A DNA stretch of 37,656 bases from Actinomycetes bacterium (GTDB lineage: Bacteria > Actinomycetota > Acidimicrobiia > Acidimicrobiales > RAAP-2). Shown one piece after another: positions 1-9,840 of this stretch. Under the pieces are notes generated by a model. The model had not been told where the DNA came from, searched no databases, and saw only the letters and a program-made list of their open reading frames with translations. Location: assembly GCA_021831125.1 (NCBI GenBank), contig JAKBNI010000012.1:1-37656 (forward strand). Reading direction: 5' to 3'. The first letter of the stretch is position 1, and every line of letters starts with the position of its first letter. The position numbers and the translations under genes were made by a program.

Positions 1-21
1 GGGGGGTCGGGGGCCGTCCGC

Positions 22-27
22 TAGCAT
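22..27 (+). promoter_or_regulatory. -10 box of tRNA-Arg
   Basis: TAGCAT lies 17 bases before the first base of the tRNA and matches the TANNNT form seen before other genes here. The -35 region would fall at or beyond the window edge and cannot be judged. Confidence 0.45.
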
Positions 28-44
28 GGTGGGCCAGCATCGAC

Positions 45-121
45 GCGGCTGTAGCTCAGCGGATTAGAGCATCGGTCTACGGAACCGAGGGTCGGGGGTT
101 CGAATCCCTCCAGCCGCACCA
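45..121 (+). tRNA. tRNA-Arg (anticodon ACG)
   Basis: The cloverleaf folds by eye: acceptor strands GCGGCTG and CAGCCGC, D stem GCTC/GAGC, anticodon stem TCGGT/ACCGA around the loop CTACGGA, and a T arm with TTCGAAT. The anticodon is ACG, so this is the arginine tRNA whose A34 is normally deaminated to inosine by TadA; a tadA gene lies at 17102-17566. The 3' CCA is encoded (119-121). Confidence 0.97.
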
Positions 122-141
122 CGGGCGCCTCGCGCCCCGAC

Positions 142-546
142 TCACCCCCGCAGCACCGTGAAGTCGACGACCGTGACAATCCCCGCGGCCCGCGTCGCGA
201 GCCGCGGGCCGCCCGCGACGAGGCCGTCCGCCTGGAGCATCGCCACCGCGAGGTACTCCGCGTCGCGTAGGTCCTCCCAGCCGTTCGCTACCGCCAGGTC
301 CCACGCGCGCCGGCGCGAGACGCGGTCGCCCAGCAGGCGGACCCTGAGCCCGGTCATCCGCTCGTGGAGCTCGAGCGCCTCTCGCTCGCTCGTTCGCCCC
401 GCGCGCGTGCGTGCGAGCAGGATCGCCAGCGCGTCGCTGCGCAGCGCGGTGGGGCCGACCAGTTGGAGGTCGGGTCCGGGTGAGACGCCCTCCTCGACGA
501 GGCGAACGAGCGCTACCGGGTCGAGGGCGTAGCGTCTCGTCGACAC
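142..546 (-). CDS. PIN-domain (VapC-like) protein without a visible antitoxin
   Basis: The 134-residue product resembles actinobacterial PIN-domain proteins, which are Mg-dependent ribonucleases and usually toxins of VapBC pairs. Visible features are the N-terminal YALDP (Asp9), a helical middle, and GWEDLRDAEYLAVAMLQAD, where Asp95 is the usual third acidic residue. The segment that normally reads like LVTxDxxL is LVAGGPRLA here, so the last acidic residue appears to be missing. The start is GTG without a convincing ribosome binding site. The gene sits 20 bp downstream of the beta-helix/OmpA gene on the same strand, and no small VapB-like reading frame precedes it. It may be a solitary or inactive PIN protein, or have a distant partner. 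The fold is fairly sure; toxin activity is not. Confidence 0.75.
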   Translation of the reverse strand: MSTRRYALDPVALVRLVEEGVSPGPDLQLVGPTALRSDALAILLARTRAGRTSEREALELHERMTGLRVRLLGDRVSRRRAWDLAVANGWEDLRDAEYLAVAMLQADGLVAGGPRLATRAAGIVTVVDFTVLRG

Positions 547-566
547 GTCAAGACGTCGCTCGGGAC

Positions 567-3227
<2,661 letters not shown>

Positions 3228-3412
3228 GCGTCCTCCCCCGTGACCGCTCGAGGCGTGCCGGGCTCGACCCTACCCTCGAGAATCGCGCGAGGCGTTGACA
3301 CTCGGACGGGTCGGCCTCCCCGACATTCTGTAGGGAATGGCTGGACGCGTCCCGGGCGGGAGACCCCGCTCGTTAGAGTGACCCGACGTCTCGACTCGCA
3401 CGGGGGGGATCG
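3228..3412. promoter_or_regulatory. divergent promoter region between two secreted-protein genes
   Basis: This 185-base gap separates two divergent genes. A TAGAGT at 3374-3379 is a plausible plus-strand -10 box for the Kelch-type gene, 33 bases before its ATG. TTGACA at 3295-3300 matches a -35 but has no well-spaced -10. A short inverted repeat CATTC-N6-GAATG lies at 3324-3339 and could be an operator. Confidence 0.35.
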
Positions 3413-5041
3413 ATGCGCGTACGGCTTGTGGGTGTGATCGCGCTCGTGGCGGCGGCGGTGTCCGTGCCGCTCGGCGCGCAGGCCGCGTCGTCGCCGTGGC
3501 GGCTCATCGCCCACGAGCCGACCTTCATGGCGGGTTCGCCCGGGGCGATGTTCCTCCTCACCGACGGGAAGGTCCTCGTCCAGGACCAGGGTGCGACCAA
3601 CAGCGGCGGCGCCCAGTGGTGGCTGTACTCACCCGACGCACGAGGCAACTACCAGGACGGGACCTGGTCCCGGACCGGCAGCCTGCCCGCCGGGTACACC
3701 CCTCTCTACTTCGCCTCGGGGGTCCTACCGGACGGGAGCGTGATCATCGAGGGTGGCGAGTTCAACGGCACCAGCGCCTTCGCCGCGACCAACCAAGGGG
3801 CGATCTACGACCCCACGACGGGCACGTGGTCGAGCGTCGCCCCACCGTCGGGGGGGACCGGGTGCTGGTCGACGATCGGCGACGCCCCGTCCGTGGTGCT
3901 CGCCGACGGGACGTTCCTGCTCGGCAGCTCGGGGACGCGGACCTCCACCTGCGCGGCCCTTTTCGGGGCCGCGTCGTCGTCGTGGTCCGCCACGGGCGTC
4001 GGCAAGGGCGACCCCTATCCCGAGGAGGGGTTCACCCTCTTGCCCAGTGGGCAGGTCCTGGACGTGAACACCGGTGAGGGGCCGAGCACCCTGGGCGGGG
4101 TGCGCACCTCCGAGCTCTACGACCCGACCACGGGGTCCTGGAGCTCGGCCGGCGACACCCCGAGCGCGCTGGACAACGGCGACGGCGAGATCGGGCCGGT
4201 GTCGCTCCTGCCCGACGGGATGGTCTTCGCCGAGGGCGCGACGGCGTCCAGCGCCCTCTACGACACCTCGACCGGGACCTGGTCACCCGGGCCGGCGATG
4301 CCCACGCTCGGTGGCCAGCAGCTCGACGCCGCCGACGCGTGCTCGGCCGTGCTGCCCAACGGGAGCGTCCTGTTCAACGCCAGCCCCGACATGCATCCAC
4401 CCACGCACTGGTTCACCTTCGACGGCTCGACCATCACGCCGGTGCCCGACGACGCCGCACTGGCCTCGTCGAGTGAGGGGAGCAACCTGTGCAACGCCCT
4501 CGACCTCCCGAGCGGCCAGGTGCTGGTGAGCGAGCGGGCGGGGTCGACCCCGATGGAGGTGTACAGCGCGTCGGGGACGGCGAACCCGGCGTGGGCCCCG
4601 ACGATCTCGACGGCGCCGTCGACGGTGGCGGCCGGACGCCCGTACTCGATCCGGGGCACCCAGTTCGGGGGGCTCGACGAGGGCGCGTACTTCGGTGACG
4701 ACTACAACCCGCAGTCGAACTACCCCCTCGTTCGAGTCACCAACCGGGCCAGTGGCCGCGTCACCTACGCGCGCACCTCGGGCTCGACCGGGCTGTCGGT
4801 GGCCCCGGGGACGCCCGGGTCGACGACGTTCGTCCTGCCCGCGAGCGTCCCCGACGGCCCCTCGGCGCTGCAGGTGGTCGTGAACGGCATCGCCTCGGCG
4901 CCCTCGGCCGTCACGGTGACCGGCGGCGCCCACGCGGCGCGCCCGGGCCGCGTCGTCACCCTCACCTGCGTGCGTGGACGGTCCGTGCGCCACGTGCGCG
5001 GGCGCCACCCTCGCTGTCCGGGGGGCTGGCGGCCGCGCTGA
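3413..5041 (+). CDS. secreted Kelch/galactose-oxidase-type beta-propeller protein
   Basis: The 542-residue product starts with a clear signal peptide (MRVRLVGVIALVAAAVSVPLGAQAAS is hydrophobic after two arginines). Residues 30-400 hold repeats of the pattern LPDGxVxxxGG ... LYDPxTGxWS (for example VLPDGSVIIEGG, IYDPTTGTWSS, ELYDPTTGSWSS, LYDTSTGTWSPG), the Kelch-type blades of galactose-oxidase-like propellers. Residues 400-510 look like an immunoglobulin-like domain (DUF1929/E-set style) with the GxxFGGLDEGAYFGDD segment, followed by a short basic tail with two cysteines. The catalytic Cys-Tyr pair of galactose oxidase cannot be identified confidently, so enzymatic activity is not claimed. 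ATG is preceded by GGGGGGA. The gene is divergent from the beta-helix/OmpA gene and shares its theme of export. Confidence 0.85.
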   Translation: MRVRLVGVIALVAAAVSVPLGAQAASSPWRLIAHEPTFMAGSPGAMFLLTDGKVLVQDQGATNSGGAQWWLYSPDARGNYQDGTWSRTGSLPAGYTPLYFASGVLPDGSVIIEGGEFNGTSAFAATNQGAIYDPTTGTWSSVAPPSGGTGCWSTIGDAPSVVLADGTFLLGSSGTRTSTCAALFGAASSSWSATGVGKGDPYPEEGFTLLPSGQVLDVNTGEGPSTLGGVRTSELYDPTTGSWSSAGDTPSALDNGDGEIGPVSLLPDGMVFAEGATASSALYDTSTGTWSPGPAMPTLGGQQLDAADACSAVLPNGSVLFNASPDMHPPTHWFTFDGSTITPVPDDAALASSSEGSNLCNALDLPSGQVLVSERAGSTPMEVYSASGTANPAWAPTISTAPSTVAAGRPYSIRGTQFGGLDEGAYFGDDYNPQSNYPLVRVTNRASGRVTYARTSGSTGLSVAPGTPGSTTFVLPASVPDGPSALQVVVNGIASAPSAVTVTGGAHAARPGRVVTLTCVRGRSVRHVRGRHPRCPGGWRPR

Positions 5042-5101
5042 TCGGACGCGCGGGGCCGTCGCGGTGGCCCTAGCGTGGGGGGGAGAGCGAGGTGACGTGA
5101 C

Positions 5102-5890
5102 GTGAGCGAGTACCGCACCGTGCTGGTCGAGCGTGAGGGACCGACGACCACGATCTGGATGAACCTGCCCGAACGGCTCAACGTCCTCACTCGCGAGATG
5201 ATGGAGGAGCTCACCGACGCCGTCGCGGCCGTCGCGGCGAGCGACGCGACGGGCGTGGTGCTGGGGGCGAAGGGGCGCCTCTTTTGCGCCGGACACGACT
5301 TCGGCGAGATGGCCGGGCGGGACGCCGGCGAGGTCCGCGGCCTCTTCGACACCTGCGAGCGGCTCATGCGCGCGATCCGCGAGGCGCCCCAGCCCGTGGT
5401 CGCGCGGGTCCACGCGCTCGCCACCGGTGCGGGCTGCCAGCTCGTCGCCACGGCCGACCTGGCCGTGGCGAGCGAGGGGGCGACCTTCGCCACGCCGGGG
5501 GGCCACGGCGGGCTCTTCTGCACGACGCCGCTCGTGGCGGTGGGGCGCGTCGTCGGGCGCCGCCGCGCGCTCGAGATGGGCATGAGCGGCGACCCCATCG
5601 ACGCGGCCACGGCACACGCGTGGGGCCTCGTCAACGTCGTCGTGCGCGACGACGAGCTCGACGAGGCGACGGCCGCCCTCGTGGCCCGGGTGACCCGAGG
5701 GGGGGTGGAGTCCAAGGCCATCGGCAAGCGGGCCTTCTACGAGCAGATGGACCTCGGGGTGGAGGACGCCTACGGCCTGGCGACGAGCGTGATGGCCGAG
5801 GCCGCGCTGGGGGCCGAGGCCCAAGAGGGCATCGCCGCCTTCTTGGAGAAGCGGCCGCCGGACTGGTCGGCCGCCCGGGCCGGTCGCTAG
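5102..5890 (+). CDS. enoyl-CoA hydratase/isomerase (crotonase) family protein lacking both usual glutamates
   Basis: The 262-residue protein spans the whole crotonase fold. The oxyanion-hole segments are present: FCAGHDFGEM near residue 63 and ATGAGCQLVATADLAVAS near 108-125. In rat crotonase the two catalytic glutamates lie in GGGCEL and QPEI; here the matching segments are AGCQL and TPGGHGG, so both are replaced. The C-terminal half (KAIGKRAFYEQMDLGVEDAY, then AQEGIAAFLEKRPPDW) resembles the ECHDC3-like branch. It probably acts on an acyl-CoA, but simple hydration is doubtful. The start is GTG, after a GGGGGGAGAGCGAGG stretch and a possible -10 TAGCGT further upstream. Its stop codon overlaps that of the convergent TetR gene in a shared CTAG. 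Confidence 0.92.
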   Translation: MSEYRTVLVEREGPTTTIWMNLPERLNVLTREMMEELTDAVAAVAASDATGVVLGAKGRLFCAGHDFGEMAGRDAGEVRGLFDTCERLMRAIREAPQPVVARVHALATGAGCQLVATADLAVASEGATFATPGGHGGLFCTTPLVAVGRVVGRRRALEMGMSGDPIDAATAHAWGLVNVVVRDDELDEATAALVARVTRGGVESKAIGKRAFYEQMDLGVEDAYGLATSVMAEAALGAEAQEGIAAFLEKRPPDWSAARAGR

Positions 5891-6477
5891 TGAGCCGCCG
5901 CCGGCGGGCGCAGCCCGTCGAGGACCATCCCCACTAGCCGGTCGCACTGCTCGCGGGTGAGCGACGCGCTCGCGCACATCGGGCCGAGGAGCCCGAAGAC
6001 CTCGTCACCGCTGACGTCGGAGCGCACGACCCCGGCGCCCTGGCCGCGCTCGACGACGAGGCGGATCGCCGCCTCGAGCCGCTCGCGGGCGTCGCACTTG
6101 AGCTCGGGGTTCTTCTCGAACGCCTCTCGCAGCTCGGTGAGGAAGCGTCGCTTGCCGAAGGCGTAGGCCACGAATGCGTGCAGGAAGCTGTCGACGGCCT
6201 CCCAGGGGGTCATCGTGGCCACGTCGCGCTCGGCGACGGCGACCACCTGGTCCACGTCGTCGCGGTAGACGGCCTCGACGACGTCGATCCGCCGGGGGAA
6301 GTGGCGATAGAGGGTGCCGATGCCGACTCCGGCGCGCTTGGCGATCGCCTCCATGGAGGTGTCGCCCTCCTCGTCGAAGATCTCGCGGGCGGCCTGGAGC
6401 AAGAGGTCGTGATTGCGCCGGGCGTCGGCGCGCTGGGGCCGCCCCGGGCTCTCGGCCCGCTCGTCCTGGATGGTCAT
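5887..6477 (-). CDS. TetR/AcrR-family transcriptional regulator
   Basis: The 196-residue product has the classic TetR N-terminal helix-turn-helix (LLLQAAREIFDEEG, then MEAIAKRAGVGIGTLYRHFP) and an all-helical ligand-binding C-terminal part. The start at 6477 is preferred because AGGAGG lies 7 bases upstream; a longer frame reaching 6516 would have no such site and would run over the promoter. The gene is divergent from the DHA2 pump at 6586, and the shared region carries inverted repeats around a perfect TATAAT, so it very probably represses the pump and perhaps itself. The ligand is unknown. Its 3' end overlaps the crotonase gene by 4 bp. Confidence 0.95.
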   Translation of the reverse strand: MTIQDERAESPGRPQRADARRNHDLLLQAAREIFDEEGDTSMEAIAKRAGVGIGTLYRHFPRRIDVVEAVYRDDVDQVVAVAERDVATMTPWEAVDSFLHAFVAYAFGKRRFLTELREAFEKNPELKCDARERLEAAIRLVVERGQGAGVVRSDVSGDEVFGLLGPMCASASLTREQCDRLVGMVLDGLRPPAAAH

Positions 6478-6518
6478 CGCCTCGCCTCCTGGGGCGCACC
6501 CCGGGGGGTGCATCAAGT

Positions 6519-6561
6519 GGAGGAACCCTCCGTATAATAGACGGAGGAACCTTCCGGTTCC
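6519..6561 (+). promoter_or_regulatory. pump promoter with candidate TetR operators
   Basis: TATAAT at 6533-6538 is the only consensus -10 box noticed in the window. It sits inside an inverted repeat CCTCCGT-N7-ACGGAGG (6527-6547). A second perfect repeat GGAACC-N4-GGTTCC (6546-6561) abuts it. The nonamer GGAGGAACC also occurs twice in direct orientation (6519-6527 and 6543-6551), 24 bp apart. The arrangement suits repression of the pump by the divergent TetR protein. No good -35 box is visible. Confidence 0.65.
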
Positions 6562-6585
6562 ATGTTACCCCCAGAAAGGTCGCTC

Positions 6586-8100
6586 ATGTCCACCGCCGTC
6601 ACCTCGCCCGCGACCCCGGCCCGCGGCGCGCTCGGCCGCCTCCTGGCGCGGCCGTCCGTGTATCTCCTGATCATCCTGGCCGCCCAGCTGATGGTCGTCC
6701 TCGACGGGACGATCGTCAACGTCGCCCTGCCCCACATCCAGCGCAGCCTCGGCTTCTCGGGGACCGGGCTGTCGTGGGTGCTGAACATCTACGTCCTCGC
6801 CTTCGGTGGGCTCCTGCTGCTCGGGGCCCGGGCCGGCGACCTGCTGGGGCGGCGCCGGGTCTTCCTCGTGGGGCTCGCCCTCTTCACGCTCAGCTCGATG
6901 CTCGGCGGGCTCGCTACGAGCTCGACCACCCTCTTGATCGCCCGGGCCGTCCAGGGTGTGGGCGCGGCCCTGGCCGCGCCGTCGGCGCTCTCGCTGCTGA
7001 CCGCGGCCTTCGCGCCCGGGGCCGCGCGGGTGCGGGCGCTCGCCATGTACACCGCGGTCTCGGCCGCCGGGGGGGCCATCGGCCTGGTGGCCGGGGGGCT
7101 CTTGACCGAGCTCGTCTCGTGGCGCTGGGTGATGTTCGTCAACGTGCCGATCGGGCTCGTGGTCGGGCTGCTCGCGCGCGTCGTGGTCGCCGAGACCCCC
7201 GTGCGCACCGGCCGGCTCGACGTGGCCGGCGCCCTCACCTCCACCACGGGCATGACCGGGCTCGTCCTCGGGCTCGTCGAGGCCGGCGCCCGGGGCTGGT
7301 CGAGCCCCGTGACCCTCGTCCCGCTGGTCGCGGGGGTCGTGCTGCTCGTCGCCTTCGTGCGGATCGAGGGTCGCGCGGCCGAGCCGGTGGTGCCGCTGCG
7401 CCTCCTCCTCGGGGTGACCCGCTCGAGCGCCAACGCGGCGCGCGGGCTGATCTACGCGGGGATGTTCGGGGTCTTCTTCTTCCTCACCCAGTTCCTCCAG
7501 GAGGTCCAGGGCTACTCGCCGCTGCGCGCCGGCCTCGCGTTCCTGCCGATGCCGGTGTCGATCTTCCTCGCCTCCCAGCTCACGAGCCGGGTGCTGGTGC
7601 GCCGCTACGCCCCGCGCACGATCGTCCTCGTGGGCGCCGCGCTCGTGGGCGCCGGTCTGCTCGTGGCCTCGCGGATCGTCCCGACCTGGGGCTACCTCGA
7701 CGTGGCCGGCGTCCTGGTCCTCATCGGCTCGGGCTCGGGCCTGTCGTTCGTGACCCTCACCTCGCTCTCGCTCGAGGGCGTCGCCCCGGCCGACGCCGGT
7801 GCGGCCTCGGGGCTCGTGAACGTCTCCCAGCAGCTCGGCGCGGCGCTCGGGCTCGCGGTGCTGGTCAACGTCTTCGCGGTGGCCACCGGTCACGCCCAGT
7901 TCGGCGGGGCGAGCGACCCGGCCGACGCGCGCCGGCGCCTCGACGCCCTGGTCCACGGGCTGCACGTCGCCTACGGCGTCGGCTCGCTCTTCGCCCTGGC
8001 CGCGGTGGCCCTCGTGGCGATGACCGGCCGGAGCCGGCGCGACGACGCCGACTTCGACCTCTCCTTCGAGGACGAGGCCCTCGTCGAGCTGGCCGGCTAG
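6586..8100 (+). CDS. DHA2-family (EmrB/QacA) MFS exporter
   Basis: The 504-residue, very hydrophobic protein has the 14-helix length of DHA2 drug:H+ antiporters. Motif D1 appears as LDGTIVNVALPHIQ in helix 1, motif A as GDLLGRRR between helices 2 and 3, and the motif C region as SAAGGAIGLVAGGLL in helix 5, followed by SWRWVMFVNVPIG. It is predicted to expel a toxic or signalling small molecule across the cytoplasmic membrane using the proton gradient. The start at 6586 has GAAAGG upstream; an in-frame ATG at 6562 lies in the operator and has none. It is divergent from the TetR gene at 6477, and its stop overlaps that of the convergent gene at 8097 within CTAG. The substrate cannot be told. 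Confidence 0.94.
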   Translation: MSTAVTSPATPARGALGRLLARPSVYLLIILAAQLMVVLDGTIVNVALPHIQRSLGFSGTGLSWVLNIYVLAFGGLLLLGARAGDLLGRRRVFLVGLALFTLSSMLGGLATSSTTLLIARAVQGVGAALAAPSALSLLTAAFAPGAARVRALAMYTAVSAAGGAIGLVAGGLLTELVSWRWVMFVNVPIGLVVGLLARVVVAETPVRTGRLDVAGALTSTTGMTGLVLGLVEAGARGWSSPVTLVPLVAGVVLLVAFVRIEGRAAEPVVPLRLLLGVTRSSANAARGLIYAGMFGVFFFLTQFLQEVQGYSPLRAGLAFLPMPVSIFLASQLTSRVLVRRYAPRTIVLVGAALVGAGLLVASRIVPTWGYLDVAGVLVLIGSGSGLSFVTLTSLSLEGVAPADAGAASGLVNVSQQLGAALGLAVLVNVFAVATGHAQFGGASDPADARRRLDALVHGLHVAYGVGSLFALAAVALVAMTGRSRRDDADFDLSFEDEALVELAG

Positions 8101-9215
8101 CCCCAGACCTCGGCGGCCGTCTCGACGACGAGGCGCAGCTTGGCGACCTCGTCGTCGAGGGTGACCGAGTTGCCCTCGACGGTCGAGGAGAAGCCGCACT
8201 GGGGCGAGAGGCAGAGCTGGTCGAGGTCGACGTAACGGGCGGCCTCGTCGATCCGGCGCTTCAGGTCGTCCTTGGACTCGAGCTGGCCGCGCTTGGTCGT
8301 GACCAGCCCGAGGACGACGGCCTTGCCCTTGGGCACGAAGCGCAGGGGCTCGAAGCCGCCGGAGCGCTCGTCGTCGTACTCGAGGAAGAAGCCGTCCACG
8401 TCGAGCTCGCCGAAGAGGGCCTCGGCCACGAAGTCGTAGCCGCCCTCGGCGGCCCAGTAGGACTGGAAGTTGCCCCGGCACGAGTGGGTCGTCACGAACA
8501 TGCCCGCCGGGCGGTCCCTCAGGGCGGCGTTGATCTGGCGGATGTAGCGCAGGTGCTGGTGCTCGGCGTCGTCGCCGCGCCCGGCGATCATGGCGCGCTG
8601 GGCCGGGTCGTTGAGGTAGGCGAGCGAGGTGTCGTCGAGCTGGAGGTAGGTGCAGCCGAGCTCGCCCAGGCGCCGGACCTCTTCGGCGTAGGCGGCCGAC
8701 AGGTCGTCCCAGAATCCCTCGACGTCGGGGTAGACCGCGGGGTCGATGGCCGCCGCGCCCCCGCGGTAGTGGACCATGCTCGGCGAGGGGATCGTGAGCT
8801 TGGGCGTCGCGGTCGTCACCGTCGACTTCAAGAACGTGAAGGCGTCGCCGAAGATGGTCCGGTCGATGCCGATGGGCCCGTCGACCGCGAGGGCCGCCGA
8901 GGTGAAGGCCGTCTCGCCCTGGGCGTTCTTGAAGGGGACCTGGATCTTCTCGTCGGTGGTGCGCACGCCCTTGAGCTGGTAGATGAAGTCCATGTGCCAG
9001 CTGGTGCGGCGGAACTCGCCGTCGGTCGCCGAGCGCAGGCCGAGCCCCTCTTGGAGGGCCACCGCGTCGCGGATCGCCGCGTCCTCGGCGGCGCGCAGCC
9101 CCTCGTCGTCGAGGCGTCCCGCGGCGTGCTCGGCGCGCGCGTCGAGCAGGGCGCGGGGGCGCAGCAGGCTGCCGACGTGGTCGGCGCGGAACGGGGGCGT
9201 GGTGCGTGTCGTCAT
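8097..9215 (-). CDS. MetE C-terminal-like (YxjG/YxjH type) methyltransferase
   Basis: The 372-residue protein matches the short cobalamin-independent methionine synthase relatives: it opens with FRADHVGSLLRP and has the (beta/alpha)8 catalytic half only. Likely zinc ligands are visible as His244 and Cys246 in THSCRGN, an acidic residue near 279 in FFLEYDDE, and Cys340 in LSPQCGF. Such proteins transfer a methyl group to homocysteine or a related thiol; the methyl donor of this branch is not established, so full MetE activity is not assumed. The ATG is 6 bases after TATCGT and has no ribosome binding site, consistent with a leaderless transcript. It ends in a 4-bp overlap with the pump gene. 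Confidence 0.9.
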   Translation of the reverse strand: MTTRTTPPFRADHVGSLLRPRALLDARAEHAAGRLDDEGLRAAEDAAIRDAVALQEGLGLRSATDGEFRRTSWHMDFIYQLKGVRTTDEKIQVPFKNAQGETAFTSAALAVDGPIGIDRTIFGDAFTFLKSTVTTATPKLTIPSPSMVHYRGGAAAIDPAVYPDVEGFWDDLSAAYAEEVRRLGELGCTYLQLDDTSLAYLNDPAQRAMIAGRGDDAEHQHLRYIRQINAALRDRPAGMFVTTHSCRGNFQSYWAAEGGYDFVAEALFGELDVDGFFLEYDDERSGGFEPLRFVPKGKAVVLGLVTTKRGQLESKDDLKRRIDEAARYVDLDQLCLSPQCGFSSTVEGNSVTLDDEVAKLRLVVETAAEVWG

Positions 9216-9221
9216 GGGGCG

Positions 9222-9227
9222 ACGATA
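9222..9227 (-). promoter_or_regulatory. leaderless -10 box of the methyltransferase
   Basis: On the minus strand TATCGT is followed by six bases and then the ATG at 9215. A transcript starting 6-7 bases after the box would begin at the start codon. Confidence 0.5.
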
Positions 9228-9253
9228 CCCGTCGGGCCCGGGCGCGCCCGGGC

Positions 9254-9694
9254 CTAGTCGTCGAACTTGCTGCCGCAGCCCGAGCAGAACGTCTGGCCGG
9301 GCAGGCGCAGCTTGCCACAGACCGGGCAGTACCCGGCCCCGCCCTGGAGGGCCGCCTCGGTGACCCCCGCCTCGCCCCGGCCCGCGACGTACTTGTTGTT
9401 GTGGGCCTTGGTCGGGTAGGCGAGGAGCACGAGCGCCCAGGGCCAGACGAGGATCGTGAAGGCCCACCAGCCCGAGCGCCCGGCGTCGTGGTGGCGGCGC
9501 ACCATCACCGCGAGCCCGGGGACGAGCACGGCCAGCTCGTAGAGGGTCGAGAGCAGCGTCGAGTGGGCCGTGCTCAACACCACCGAGACGACCAGGTTGA
9601 AGAGGAAGAACCACCAGTACTCCGGTCGGCTCGCGGCTCCTCGGAAGTCGGCGTACTTGGTGAAGCAGGTGCGTACCGCCTGGACTGGTCCCAC
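9254..9694 (-). CDS. DUF805 membrane protein with C-terminal zinc ribbon
   Basis: The 146-residue product begins with the DUF805 signature (TKYADFRGAASRPEYWWFFLFN) and has three or four membrane segments, including the family motif RRHHDAGRSGWW. The last 30 residues form a zinc ribbon with two CxxC knuckles (YCPVCGK and FCSGCGS). DUF805 has no known function. The start is GTG, preceded by GAGGAGGG, with a possible -10 TAGGGT a little further upstream. It may follow or be independent of the sulfoquinovose synthase gene, which is divergent from it. Confidence 0.93.
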   Translation of the reverse strand: MGPVQAVRTCFTKYADFRGAASRPEYWWFFLFNLVVSVVLSTAHSTLLSTLYELAVLVPGLAVMVRRHHDAGRSGWWAFTILVWPWALVLLAYPTKAHNNKYVAGRGEAGVTEAALQGGAGYCPVCGKLRLPGQTFCSGCGSKFDD

Positions 9695-9840
9695 GAGCCC
9701 TCCTCGGGCGACACCCTAGCCAAGGCCGACCGGGCCGCCGGGGACTCGGGGCGGCCCGGGGGGGCGGGAGTAGAGTCGGGGGACGCCGTCGCCCGCCCGC
9801 GGGACGGGCCACGACCGGCGACGCTATTCCTAGGAGAGTC

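Noticed and set aside
3295-3300. TTGACA as a -35 box for the Kelch-type gene
   Set aside because: No -10 box lies at 16-19 bases; the nearest candidate is far off, so the match is probably chance.
6174-9257. 1027-codon plus-strand frame across the TetR, pump and methyltransferase genes
   Set aside because: It crosses three good genes in other frames or strands and is Arg-rich without domains, a G+C artefact.
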